Shown: piece by piece, positions 1 to 7,141 of the stretch
How positions within the stretch are numbered: position 1 is the stretch's first letter
Layout: every line of letters starts with the position of its first letter
Origin: Chitinophagaceae bacterium
GTDB taxonomy: Bacteria; Bacteroidota; Bacteroidia; Chitinophagales; Chitinophagaceae
Length of the DNA stretch: 13,377 bases
NCBI GenBank assembly: GCA_947468255.1
Contig: CANIMM010000053.1
Span: 1 to 13,377, forward strand
Direction of reading: 5' to 3'
Notes under the pieces: model-generated
What the model was told of the DNA's origin: nothing
The model's database searches: none
What the model saw: the letters and a program-made list of their open reading frames with translations, nothing else
Position numbers and translations under genes: made by a program

Positions 1-1
1 G

Positions 2-514
2 CGCCACATGACCACCAGTCAGATAAAAAAGGAAGGAAATACCAATAAAGTGGGTGTTTTTGTAAATGCCTCCATTGAAGAAGTGTTGCAGATGGTAGAT
101 GAATGCAGACTTCATATGGTACAATTGCACGGAGATGAAACCCCTCGTTATTGTGAAAAGTTAGCCGATTATATTTCAGTGGTTAAGGCATTCCGAATCA
201 GTGAAACGGATAATGTAGGCTGGCGAATTAGGGAATTTAAAGATGTATGCGATATGTTTATGTTTGATACGGAAGGTGCAGGATATGGGGGAACTGGAAA
301 AAAATTCAATTGGGATTCTTTAAAGGATGTTGTAATTGGTAAACCCTATTTTTTAAGTGGCGGCATCGAGCCGGTGGATGTAGAAAAATTAAAGGAATTC
401 GAAACAAGGCCAGAGGCCAAGGCGTTATTTGCTATTGACATCAATAGCAAATTTGAAATATTACCGGGTGTAAAAGATACTACCCTTATTAAAAGTTTTA
501 CCAATCAGTTGTAA
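2..514 (+). CDS. trpF: Phosphoribosylanthranilate isomerase, copy 1 (5' end outside window)
   Basis: TrpF is a TIM-barrel enzyme that converts N-(5'-phosphoribosyl)anthranilate to CdRP, the third step from chorismate in tryptophan synthesis. What is visible is the C-terminal three quarters: GVFVN, VQLHGDETP, KAF, FDT followed by GGTGKKFNW, the phosphate-binding FLSGGI, and AIDINSKFE with PGVKD at the end. The reading frame stays open to the left edge of the window, and its first codons (R-H-M) line up with the conserved SPRY segment of the copy downstream. The gene is therefore cut by the window, and the ATG at position 8 is probably internal. The N-terminal catalytic Cys segment (KVCGMT-like) cannot be seen. 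A second trpF starts 19 bases downstream in the same direction, so the two are almost certainly cotranscribed. By eye the proteins share somewhat under half of their residues, so this is an old or divergent duplication. Family assignment is secure; which copy is the main isomerase is unknown. Confidence 0.93.
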   Translation, partial: RHMTTSQIKKEGNTNKVGVFVNASIEEVLQMVDECRLHMVQLHGDETPRYCEKLADYISVVKAFRISETDNVGWRIREFKDVCDMFMFDTEGAGYGGTGKKFNWDSLKDVVIGKPYFLSGGIEPVDVEKLKEFETRPEAKALFAIDINSKFEILPGVKDTTLIKSFTNQL

Positions 515-533
515 TTATTAAAATAAAATATCA

Positions 534-1163
534 ATGAATATTAAAGTATGTGGAATAACGCAGCTCAAACAATTGCAGCAGCTGGATGGTTTAAACATTG
601 CTTTTGCAGGTTTAATCTTTCATAAAGCGTCACCTCGGTATGTAGTCGATAAAATACCTAGGGAAGCTTTGCAGGGTACAGATTTTGATCTTAAAAAAGT
701 GGGCGTATTTGTAAATGAAGGTTATGATGAAATCATGCAGATAGTGGAAGATTACGGATTGGATGTGGTTCAGTTACATGGGGACGAAACACCAGAATTA
801 TGTGAGCAGTTGTCAGAAGACGTAGAAGTGATCAAAGCGTTTTCAATAAGTGATAAGATAACTTCCATTGACGATATGATTGTAGACTATGATGATGTTT
901 GTGATTATTATTTATTTGATACTGCATCGAAAACAGGACAGGCAGGCGGTACCGGTAAAAAATTTGATTGGAAGTTGGCGAGTAAAAGTAAAATCGAAAA
1001 GCCATTTTTTTTAAGTGGCGGAATTAGTTTAGATGATATTGTAAAAATTAAAGCATTTAAACATCCGGATTATTTTGGGATAGACGTGAATAGTTGTTTT
1101 GAAAAAAGCCCTGGAATAAAAGATATGGCTTTATTACTGCAGTTAAAGCAGGCAATGAAATAA
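534..1163 (+). CDS. trpF: Phosphoribosylanthranilate isomerase, copy 2 (complete)
   Basis: This is a full-length TrpF of 209 residues, the normal size for the family. It carries the N-terminal KVCGIT motif, with Cys6 matching the catalytic base (Cys7 of the Thermotoga enzyme), then FAGLIF and SPRY. After these come GVFVN at 57-61, VQLHGDETP around 79-87, and FDT with Asp129 matching the general acid (Asp126 in Thermotoga). GGTGKKFDW follows, then FLSGGI at 159-164 and IDVNSCFE with SPGIKD near the C-terminus. Both catalytic residues are present, so this copy should be an active isomerase. The ATG at 534 is preceded by an A/T-rich leader with no Shine-Dalgarno sequence, as usual in Bacteroidota. 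It lies 19 bases after the first trpF and 47 bases before the GNAT gene. Compared with copy 1, the segment between FDT and GGTGK is longer and the segment before IDVNS is shorter. Confidence 0.96.
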   Translation: MNIKVCGITQLKQLQQLDGLNIAFAGLIFHKASPRYVVDKIPREALQGTDFDLKKVGVFVNEGYDEIMQIVEDYGLDVVQLHGDETPELCEQLSEDVEVIKAFSISDKITSIDDMIVDYDDVCDYYLFDTASKTGQAGGTGKKFDWKLASKSKIEKPFFLSGGISLDDIVKIKAFKHPDYFGIDVNSCFEKSPGIKDMALLLQLKQAMK

Positions 1164-1210
1164 TTTCTTTTTTATTATAGCATTGTAGATTGGATATTAA
1201 AAAATAATGT

Positions 1211-1702
1211 ATGGTCACCGTAAGAAATGCGATTGAGAATGATCTGCCGGCAATGCTGGAAATATACAATGAAATTATACTCAACACGTTGGCGGTATGG
1301 CACGAGGAGCCTCATACCCTTGCGATGCGAGAAGAATGGTTTTTATTGAAAATGCAACAGGGATTTCCAGTATTGGTAGCTGAATCGAATGGTTTGATAT
1401 TGGGTTTTTGTACCATAGCAACTTTCAGGCCTTGGTCGGGGTTTAGATTTACAGTGGAGAATTCAGTATATGTACGGGCCGAAAGTAGGGGCCAAGGGGT
1501 TGCGAAATTATTACTGCCTCCCTTAATCGCTGCAGCCAAGGAATTAAATATTCATGCAATGGTTGCTGGTATTGAAGCAACCAATGAAGCAAGTATTGCT
1601 GTGCATGAAAAATTTGGTTTTATCGAGGTGGCTCATTTTAAGGAAGTAGGTTATAAGTTTGGAAGATGGATGGACCTGAAATTTTTAGAGTTGATTTTGT
1701 AA
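1211..1702 (+). CDS. GNAT N-acetyltransferase, phosphinothricin/methionine-sulfoximine type
   Basis: This 163-residue protein is a complete single-domain GNAT enzyme that should move acetyl from acetyl-CoA to the alpha-amino group of a small amino-acid-like substrate. It fits the Pat/Bar/MnaT (YncA) subfamily closely: FRPWSGFRFTVENSVYV at 72-88, the acetyl-CoA pyrophosphate loop RGQGVAKLLL at 93-102, GIEATNEASIAVHEKFGF at 120-137, and the C-terminal hallmark EVGYKFGRWMDL at 145-156. Known relatives acetylate phosphinothricin, methionine sulfoximine or methionine sulfone, and some act on other amino acids. The true substrate cannot be read from sequence. The gene sits 47 bases after the second trpF and 101 bases before trpB, all on the same strand, so at least partial cotranscription with trp genes is likely. 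It may be a passenger, or it may act on an amino acid or analogue linked to the pathway; the latter is speculation. Confidence 0.9.
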   Translation: MVTVRNAIENDLPAMLEIYNEIILNTLAVWHEEPHTLAMREEWFLLKMQQGFPVLVAESNGLILGFCTIATFRPWSGFRFTVENSVYVRAESRGQGVAKLLLPPLIAAAKELNIHAMVAGIEATNEASIAVHEKFGFIEVAHFKEVGYKFGRWMDLKFLELIL

Positions 1703-1716
1703 TTCTTATTTTTTCA

Positions 1717-1747
1717 TTGAGTGATGCAGTAGTGCATTCAATTTTTT
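1717..1747 (+). terminator. Possible weak intrinsic terminator between the GNAT gene and trpB
   Basis: TTGA and ATGCA pair with TGCAT and TCAA around a GTAG loop, with a three-base one-sided bulge (GTG), and six T follow directly at 1742-1747. The arrangement is terminator-like, but the stem is AT-rich and bulged, so it would be weak. If real, it would partly separate trpF-trpF-GNAT from trpBA. Confidence 0.35.
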
Positions 1748-1752
1748 ATAGT

Positions 1753-1779
1753 AGTATCAACTTTTCATAAGTTGATATT
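1753..1779 (+). promoter_or_regulatory. Stable hairpin in the trpB leader
   Basis: A perfect nine-base inverted repeat, TATCAACTT at 1755-1763 and AAGTTGATA at 1769-1777, is separated by the five-base loop TTCAT. It extends by one G-T and one A-T pair to 1753-1779. It lies 24 bases before the trpB start codon and is not followed by a proper T run. It could be an mRNA processing or stability element, or a DNA operator-like palindrome. I see no Trp-rich leader peptide around it. Confidence 0.4.
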
Positions 1780-1803
1780 TTAAGGGAATAAATTTTTAAT
1801 AAA

Positions 1804-2997
1804 ATGATGACAGTACAAGAAAATAATTTTTCTGTTGATTCACATGGATATTATGGCAATTTCGGGGGTGCTTTTATTCCTGAAATGCTGTATCCCAATG
1901 TAAAGCAGCTTCAGGAGCAGTATCTACTAATAATGAATGACCCTATTTTTCAGGAGTCATTTCAGCAATTGTTAAGGGATTATGTGGGCCGTCCTACACC
2001 TTTATTTTTGGCTGAAAGGCTGAGTAAAAAACATGGGGCTACTATTTATTTAAAAAGGGAAGATCTCTGTCATACGGGTGCTCATAAGATTAATAATACG
2101 GTAGGGCAAATATTGCTTGCAGAGCGACTCGGAAAAAAAAGAATCATTGCGGAAACGGGTGCCGGTCAGCATGGAGTAGCTACGGCTACTGTTTGTGCAT
2201 TGAAGGGGTTGGAATGTATTGTATATATGGGGGAAAAGGATATTGAGCGCCAGGCGCCAAATGTAGCCCGTATGAAGATGTTGGGTGCTAAGGTGGTACC
2301 TGCAGTAAGTGGAAGTAAAACCTTAAAGGATGCTACCAATGAGGCAATCAGAGACTGGATCAACAATCCGGTGGATACCCATTATATTATTGGGAGTGTA
2401 GTGGGACCTCATCCTTATCCCGATATGGTAGCAAGGTTTCAAAGTGTAATCAGCGAAGAAATAAAAAAACAGTTACTCGAAAAAACGGGTAGTTCCCTTC
2501 CTACGCATGTAATTGCTTGTGTGGGTGGTGGCAGCAATGCAGCTGGTGCATTTTATCATTTCCTCGATGATCTATCGGTTAAATTAGTGGCAGTGGAAGC
2601 AGCAGGTTGTGGCATTAGCAGTGGAATGAGCGCAGCAACTACCCAATTGGGTAAGCCGGGTATTTTGCATGGTAGTAAGAGCCTGTTAATGCAAACCGAG
2701 GATGGACAAGTGATAGAGCCCCACAGTATTTCAGCAGGCTTGGATTATCCGGGAATAGGACCATTGCATGCTCATTTATATAAAAGTGGGCGGGGTACTT
2801 TTATGAGTGCTACGGATAAAGAAGCCCTTGAAGCAGCTTTTGAAATTAGCAGAACCGAAGGGATCATTCCTGCGTTAGAAACTGCACACGCTTTTTCAGT
2901 TTTGAAGGATATTCAATTCGAAAAAACAGATGTGGTAGTCATTTGTTTGAGTGGAAGAGGGGATAAGGATCTAGATACTTATATGAAATATTTGTAG
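1804..2997 (+). CDS. trpB: Tryptophan synthase beta chain
   Basis: TrpB is the PLP-dependent subunit that joins indole and serine to make tryptophan, working as an alpha2-beta2 complex with TrpA. At 397 residues it has the usual length. It begins with the typical YGNFGGAFIPEML. The PLP lysine is Lys95 in HTGAHKINN (Lys87 of the Salmonella enzyme), and the catalytic glutamate is Glu117 in AETGAGQHG (Glu109). The PLP-phosphate loop GGGSNAAG lies near 241-248, and the C-terminal region has CLSGRGDKD. These mark the ordinary TrpB1 form, which pairs with TrpA, and not the stand-alone TrpB2. Two adjacent ATG codons (1804 and 1807) could both serve as start. trpA follows after 52 bases on the same strand. 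Confidence 0.98.
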   Translation: MMTVQENNFSVDSHGYYGNFGGAFIPEMLYPNVKQLQEQYLLIMNDPIFQESFQQLLRDYVGRPTPLFLAERLSKKHGATIYLKREDLCHTGAHKINNTVGQILLAERLGKKRIIAETGAGQHGVATATVCALKGLECIVYMGEKDIERQAPNVARMKMLGAKVVPAVSGSKTLKDATNEAIRDWINNPVDTHYIIGSVVGPHPYPDMVARFQSVISEEIKKQLLEKTGSSLPTHVIACVGGGSNAAGAFYHFLDDLSVKLVAVEAAGCGISSGMSAATTQLGKPGILHGSKSLLMQTEDGQVIEPHSISAGLDYPGIGPLHAHLYKSGRGTFMSATDKEALEAAFEISRTEGIIPALETAHAFSVLKDIQFEKTDVVVICLSGRGDKDLDTYMKYL

Positions 2998-3049
2998 TTT
3001 TCCTGTAATACATTCAATCACCAAAACGACTGGAAATATCCAATAAATT

Positions 3050-3820
3050 ATGAACAGAATTGATGCGCTATTTAACAAAAAAAAGCATTCGATATTAAAT
3101 GTGTATTGCACTGCAGGCTATCCTCATCTGAACAGCATGGTGGAGGTACTAAGTTCATTGCAAAATAATGGAGCGGATATTATAGAAATCGGAATGCCTT
3201 ATAGTGATCCTTTGGCAGATGGCCCCGTGATACAGCAAAGTAATTTGATTGCGCTAGAAAATGGAATGAGTATCCCTGTACTTTTTGAACAGTTGAAAAA
3301 TATCCGTGAAACCATTCATCTCCCTATTATTTTAATGGGATACATGAATCCAATTTTGCAATTTGGTCTTCAAAAGTTTTGTGAAGCAGCAGCAGCGGTA
3401 GGGGTGGATGGAGTTATTTTGCCCGATTTACCGATGTACGAATTTGAAACTGACTATCAGCAATTGTTTGACCAATACCAGCTTAAATTTATTTTTTTGG
3501 TAACCCCTGAAACGGGTGAAGCAAGGATTCGTAAAATTGATGGACTTTGTAGTGGTTTTTTATACGCAGTATCTTCTTCCTCCACTACGGGTAATAACAA
3601 GGCGATTGCCGACCAATCAGATTATTTTAAACGATTGCAGGCAATGCAATTGAGCAATCCCATACTGGTGGGTTTTGGAATAAAGGATAAGGCAACTTTT
3701 CAATCGGCCTGTCAATATACCAATGGCGCCATTATTGGAACTGCTTATATAAAAGCGTTGGAAAATTCCACTGACATTGATCTTTCTACTAAAGAATTCT
3801 TAAATAAGGTGCTGGCTTAG
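3050..3820 (+). CDS. trpA: Tryptophan synthase alpha chain
   Basis: TrpA is a TIM-barrel lyase that cleaves indole-3-glycerol phosphate to indole and glyceraldehyde 3-phosphate and channels indole to TrpB. The 256 residues are slightly shorter than the enterobacterial protein (about 268) but complete. The catalytic residues are present: Glu46 in IIEIGMPYSDP (Glu49 of Salmonella) and Asp57 in PLADGPVIQ (Asp60). The signature MGYMNPI follows, then GVDGVILPDLP (the PDLP loop), and the phosphate-binding SSSSTTG and GFGIKD segments towards the end. It lies 52 bases after trpB, and a thioredoxin-like gene begins 28 bases after its stop, so the transcript probably continues past trpA. Confidence 0.97.
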   Translation: MNRIDALFNKKKHSILNVYCTAGYPHLNSMVEVLSSLQNNGADIIEIGMPYSDPLADGPVIQQSNLIALENGMSIPVLFEQLKNIRETIHLPIILMGYMNPILQFGLQKFCEAAAAVGVDGVILPDLPMYEFETDYQQLFDQYQLKFIFLVTPETGEARIRKIDGLCSGFLYAVSSSSTTGNNKAIADQSDYFKRLQAMQLSNPILVGFGIKDKATFQSACQYTNGAIIGTAYIKALENSTDIDLSTKEFLNKVLA

Positions 3821-3848
3821 TTCATTTCGACAAAAAAAATTAAATTAC

Positions 3849-4973
3849 ATGCTTAAATCAGTCAACATGAAGAATTTTTTGGTTTTGTTTCTTTTCATCC
3901 CTTCGCTATTATTTGCTCAAAATCAAACCAGCAAAAAATCCTCTTCTCTTACAAAACCATTGTCGGCTCCTGCTAAATCAGGAACTTTAAAAACGGCAGG
4001 TGGATTTACTATTGAAGGATTCATTAAGGGGTTTGCGGATGGTACCACTGTTTCATTACTCAATGGACAAACTGGGGCGCCGGAGGCTGAAACAACGATC
4101 AGTAAGAATTTATTTTCATTCAATGGAAAACTCGTTACCCCTGATTTTAAAATTATTTTATTTGATAAAAAACCTCCTTACATCACTTTGTTTTTGGATA
4201 ACAGTAAGGTGAATATTACCGGGGTAAAGGATTCTATAGAAGCCGCTGTAATTACTGGTTCTGTGTCTCATGCCGATTTTGCAAAGCTCAATCAGTTATT
4301 AGCTCCATATCAAAGATTATTTGCTGAAAATGCGGTACATGATGCCCAGGAAGTGGCAAGTGCAATGGCAGCCATAGAAAATTTCGTGAAAAGACAAACT
4401 GCTTCCTTCGTTGCACCCCTGGCCGTTATTAGGTATAGTCAATTGAATATGGAGGTTGGTAAAACAGAAGAATTGTTTAAGCTTTTATCGGCAGAAGTGA
4501 AAAATACGCCCATGGGTAATTATGTTGCCCAGCAAATTGCTGATTCAAAAAGAAATGCCATTGGCACTGTGTTAGCAGATTTTACGCAGGCCGATACAAC
4601 TGGCAAACCCATTCGCCTTAGTTCCTACCGTGGTAAGTATGTGCTGATTGATTTTTGGGCAAGTTGGTGCAGACCTTGTAGGCAGGAAAACCCAAATGTG
4701 GTGGCTAATTTTAACAAGTACAAGGAAAAAAATTTTACAGTACTGGGGGTTTCATTAGACAAAACCAAATCCGCTTGGGTAGAAGCTATTGCAATGGATG
4801 GACTTGCCTGGGGTCATGTAAGTGATTTGCAGGGCTGGACAAATGCGGTAGCACAACAGTACCAGATAAGTAGCATTCCCCAAAATTTCCTAATAGGTCC
4901 TGATGGAATAATTATTGGTAAAAATTTGAGGGGAGCTGATTTGGAAAGAAAGCTGGAGTCAATTTTTAAATAA
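3849..4973 (+). CDS. Exported TlpA-like thiol-disulfide oxidoreductase with DUF4369-like N-terminal domain
   Basis: This is a periplasm-directed thioredoxin-fold protein of up to 374 residues. The second Met (codon at 3867) begins a cleaner signal peptide, MKNFLVLFLFIPSLLFAQ, so 3867 is a reasonable alternative start. A low-complexity Ser/Lys/Pro linker follows. Residues about 50-140 resemble the beta-rich DUF4369 domain that often precedes TlpA in Bacteroidota, and a helical segment covers about 140-235. The C-terminal AhpC/TSA-Redoxin domain carries WCRPC, with Cys274 and Cys277, in FWASWCRPC, and the cis-proline Pro344 in SSIPQNFLI. Family members reduce disulfides in exported proteins or assist cytochrome c maturation; the partner here is unknown. 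It lies 28 bases after trpA and is probably read through from the trp operon, without an obvious functional link to tryptophan. Confidence 0.92.
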   Translation: MLKSVNMKNFLVLFLFIPSLLFAQNQTSKKSSSLTKPLSAPAKSGTLKTAGGFTIEGFIKGFADGTTVSLLNGQTGAPEAETTISKNLFSFNGKLVTPDFKIILFDKKPPYITLFLDNSKVNITGVKDSIEAAVITGSVSHADFAKLNQLLAPYQRLFAENAVHDAQEVASAMAAIENFVKRQTASFVAPLAVIRYSQLNMEVGKTEELFKLLSAEVKNTPMGNYVAQQIADSKRNAIGTVLADFTQADTTGKPIRLSSYRGKYVLIDFWASWCRPCRQENPNVVANFNKYKEKNFTVLGVSLDKTKSAWVEAIAMDGLAWGHVSDLQGWTNAVAQQYQISSIPQNFLIGPDGIIIGKNLRGADLERKLESIFK

Positions 4974-5032
4974 GCGATTGACTTGTAGGATCTAGCTATC
5001 AAGATGACATCTTTTTGTGCACCGCTTATTTA
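4967..5032. terminator. Inverted repeat over two convergent stop codons; possible bidirectional terminator
   Basis: TAAATAAGCG at 4967-4976 and its exact complement CGCTTATTTA at 5023-5032 contain the stop codons of the convergent thioredoxin-like and mutase genes. Between them, CTTGTAG and CTATCAAG (from about 4982 to 5003) can form a seven-pair inner stem with one bulged base. A short AAGAT/ATCTT stem followed by T lies at about 5001-5016. Together they could form a structured terminator for both directions, but the outer arms are 46 bases apart and no strong GC stem with a T tail is seen. Confidence 0.3.
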
Positions 5033-6579
5033 TACTCTCCAAAAACTTTTCTCAATTCATCCGATATTTCTCCGAGCGTGCAATAGTTTTCCACCGCATT
5101 CAATACGAAAGGCATGAGGTTGCTACTGCCACTGGCTGCTTGATTAATTTGAAGTAAGCATTCCTGTACTTTTTTATTATCTCTTTTGGCTTTTAGTGCC
5201 GTAAGCTGATCAATCTGATCCTGGCGGATGCTATCGTTGATTTTAAATCCGCTGGAATTATTTTTTTTGTCGGATTGGAATTTATTGACGCCTACGATAA
5301 TTTTTTCTCCTGTTTCAATCTTTCGTTGATAATCATAGGCACTTTTTGCAATTTCATCTTGCATATAACCCTGTTCAATTGCCGCAACACTTCCACCCAT
5401 CGCATCAATTTTTGTAATGATATCCCAAGCAGTAGTTTCCATTTCATTGGTGAGGCTTTCTACAAAAAAACTACCTGCCAGCGGATCAGCGGTATCAGGT
5501 ACACCCGTTTCGTAGGCTACAATTTGCTGTGTGCTAAGAGCAATGCCAGCAGCTTCTTCACTGGGTAAGTTGAGGGCTTCATCATAGCTGTTGGTATGCA
5601 GACTTTGCGTACCGCCCAATACGGCGGCAAGTGTTTGTAGTGCAACACGGGTAATGTTGTTGAGTGGTTGTTGAGCCGTGAGGGTAGCTCCACCTGTTTG
5701 TGTGTGAAAGCGCAGCATCATTGCCTTTGGATCTGTTGCACCAAGCCCCTTCATGATGATCGCCCAGATTTTTCTTGCAGCCCTAAATTTGGCTACTTCT
5801 TCGAATAAATTATTGTGGGCATTGAAAAAGAAGGAGAGTCGTTTACCCAGTGTATTGATATCCATTCCTTTTTCCAAGGCCGCTTTTACATATGCCTTCC
5901 CGTTACTTAAGGTGAATGCAATTTCCTGTACTGCGGTGCTTCCTGCTTCCCTGATATGGTAGCCCGAAATTGAAATGGTATTCCATTTTGGGATTTCCTT
6001 TTCACACCATTCAAAAATATCGGTGGTAATACGCATGGAGGGGGTTGGAGGAAAAATATAAGTTCCTCTGGCTGCATACTCTTTTAAAATATCATTTTGA
6101 ATAGTACCTGAAATTTTACTTAGGTCTGCTCCTTGTTTTTTTGCCAGTGCAATATAGAATGCCAGCAAGATTAAACCAGTTGAATTGATAGTCATTGAAG
6201 TGGTAATCTCTTCGAGTTGTATTCCTTTAAATAAAGCTTCCATATCTTCTAGCGAATTTATGGCAACTCCCACTTTACCTACTTCTCCCTCAGCAAGGGC
6301 ATGATCACTGTCGTATCCGATTTGGGTGGGAAGGTCGAAGGCTACACTCAATCCATTAACCCCAAGGGATAATAAATAATGATACCGTTGGTTACTTTGT
6401 TGTGCAGTACTGAATCCGGCATATTGCCGCATGGTCCATAATTTTCCCCGATACATATCTGCCTGTACACCTCTGGTAAAAGGAAATTTACCGGGCAATT
6501 CGTTGGGTATTGGCCCAAGGTCAAAGTTGGTATATACTTCCTTAATTTCAATACCGGAATCTGTAAACTTTTTTTTCAT
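5026..6579 (-). CDS. Methylmalonyl-CoA mutase large subunit, catalytic TIM barrel without B12 domain
   Basis: This 517-residue protein is the substrate-binding TIM-barrel half of an adenosylcobalamin-dependent acyl-CoA mutase, which interconverts methylmalonyl-CoA and succinyl-CoA. Residues that separate methylmalonyl- from isobutyryl-CoA mutases are of the methylmalonyl type. Using Propionibacterium numbering in brackets, these are Tyr53 [Tyr89] in RQYAGFST, Arg171 [Arg207] in AARGTYIFPP, Gln161 [Gln197] in GTIQNDILKE, and Tyr207-His208 [Tyr243-His244] in SGYH. Other family blocks present are LSVAFDLPTQ, PSMRI, HTQTGG and TQSLHTNS. The chain ends at VFGEYK after the barrel and linker, so the C-terminal cobalamin-binding domain with its DxHxxG motif is absent. 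It must come from a separate small protein, which is not in this window. The gene lies 25 bases downstream of a small membrane-protein gene on the same strand. The family is certain; the exact substrate is inferred. Confidence 0.93.
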   Translation of the reverse strand: MKKKFTDSGIEIKEVYTNFDLGPIPNELPGKFPFTRGVQADMYRGKLWTMRQYAGFSTAQQSNQRYHYLLSLGVNGLSVAFDLPTQIGYDSDHALAEGEVGKVGVAINSLEDMEALFKGIQLEEITTSMTINSTGLILLAFYIALAKKQGADLSKISGTIQNDILKEYAARGTYIFPPTPSMRITTDIFEWCEKEIPKWNTISISGYHIREAGSTAVQEIAFTLSNGKAYVKAALEKGMDINTLGKRLSFFFNAHNNLFEEVAKFRAARKIWAIIMKGLGATDPKAMMLRFHTQTGGATLTAQQPLNNITRVALQTLAAVLGGTQSLHTNSYDEALNLPSEEAAGIALSTQQIVAYETGVPDTADPLAGSFFVESLTNEMETTAWDIITKIDAMGGSVAAIEQGYMQDEIAKSAYDYQRKIETGEKIIVGVNKFQSDKKNNSSGFKINDSIRQDQIDQLTALKAKRDNKKVQECLLQINQAASGSSNLMPFVLNAVENYCTLGEISDELRKVFGEYK

Positions 6580-6604
6580 AAAGGCAATGAGGGCATTTAT
6601 TATC

Positions 6605-7123
6605 TTATAATAATTTTTTCACTTCAAATTGAATGGCATCTAATACCAATTGACTTAATTCAGCATTGTTATTAGTACAGTATTCCAAAATAAGTTTGCT
6701 TAGTTCTATTGCATTGGCCTGGGGAGCCAATACGGTTGCCAGTTGGTTGATGATGAAAATATTTTGTTCCTTCAAGTTGGTGATTGCTTTCCATACCTCC
6801 GAGTTGATATAGATTTGTTGAGTGATATTATGCTCATATTCACTGCGAATGGTTTCAATCAACCCTGCTTGTAATTCTGCAGCAGTTAGGACAGTGGAGT
6901 GCATCCTAGTTACGAGGTTTTTCAGGGAGATCCTATCGGCTAGCAAGGCAAGTCTTTCATAAGCTTGCAGTATTAACTGTCCATTGACGGCTTTTTCAGG
7001 CTGTTTTGCTCTGATTTCACTTTTTACCAACCGAAGTTCGGTCAATAAGTGAAAAACTAACCCAATGATTAGGACCATTGCTATTCCTTGTATTTCTACA
7101 ATTCCAACTTCAAATAGTAGCAT
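6605..7123 (-). CDS. Single-pass membrane protein of unknown function
   Basis: I do not recognise a characterised family. From the ATG at 7123 the protein has 172 residues. An in-frame TTG at 7147 would add eight residues, but it sits within a promoter-like element, so the ATG is preferred. One hydrophobic segment, about residues 8-27 (VEIQGIAMVLIIGLVFHLL), is followed by the basic stretch RLVKSEIRAK. This suggests an N-terminal anchor with a cytoplasmic C-terminal part. The remainder is predicted mostly helical and rich in Leu, Ile, Glu and Gln, with no cysteine pair, metal motif or nucleotide-binding loop that I can see. It lies 25 bases upstream of the mutase large-subunit gene and is likely cotranscribed with it, which hints at, but does not prove, a shared role. 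Confidence 0.75.
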   Translation of the reverse strand: MLLFEVGIVEIQGIAMVLIIGLVFHLLTELRLVKSEIRAKQPEKAVNGQLILQAYERLALLADRISLKNLVTRMHSTVLTAAELQAGLIETIRSEYEHNITQQIYINSEVWKAITNLKEQNIFIINQLATVLAPQANAIELSKLILEYCTNNNAELSQLVLDAIQFEVKKLL

Positions 7124-7133
7124 GTTTTTTTTA

Positions 7134-7141
7134 CAAAAATA
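7134..7141 (-). promoter_or_regulatory. Possible -7 element for the membrane-protein/mutase operon
   Basis: Read on the minus strand, these bases are TATTTTTG, an exact match to the Bacteroidota -7 consensus TAnnTTTG. It ends only ten bases before the ATG at 7123, which would give a very short leader. No clear TTG is found at the -33 position, so this remains tentative. Confidence 0.35.

Noticed and set aside
8..514. ATG at position 8 as the true start of the first trpF
   Set aside because: The frame is open to the window edge and the preceding codons align with the conserved SPRY segment, so the start lies outside the window.
1703..1803. Classical Trp-codon attenuator or TRAP-type binding site before trpB
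   Set aside because: No short reading frame with TGG codons is present, and there are only a few scattered GAG/TAG triplets, far from the eleven regularly spaced repeats a TRAP site needs.
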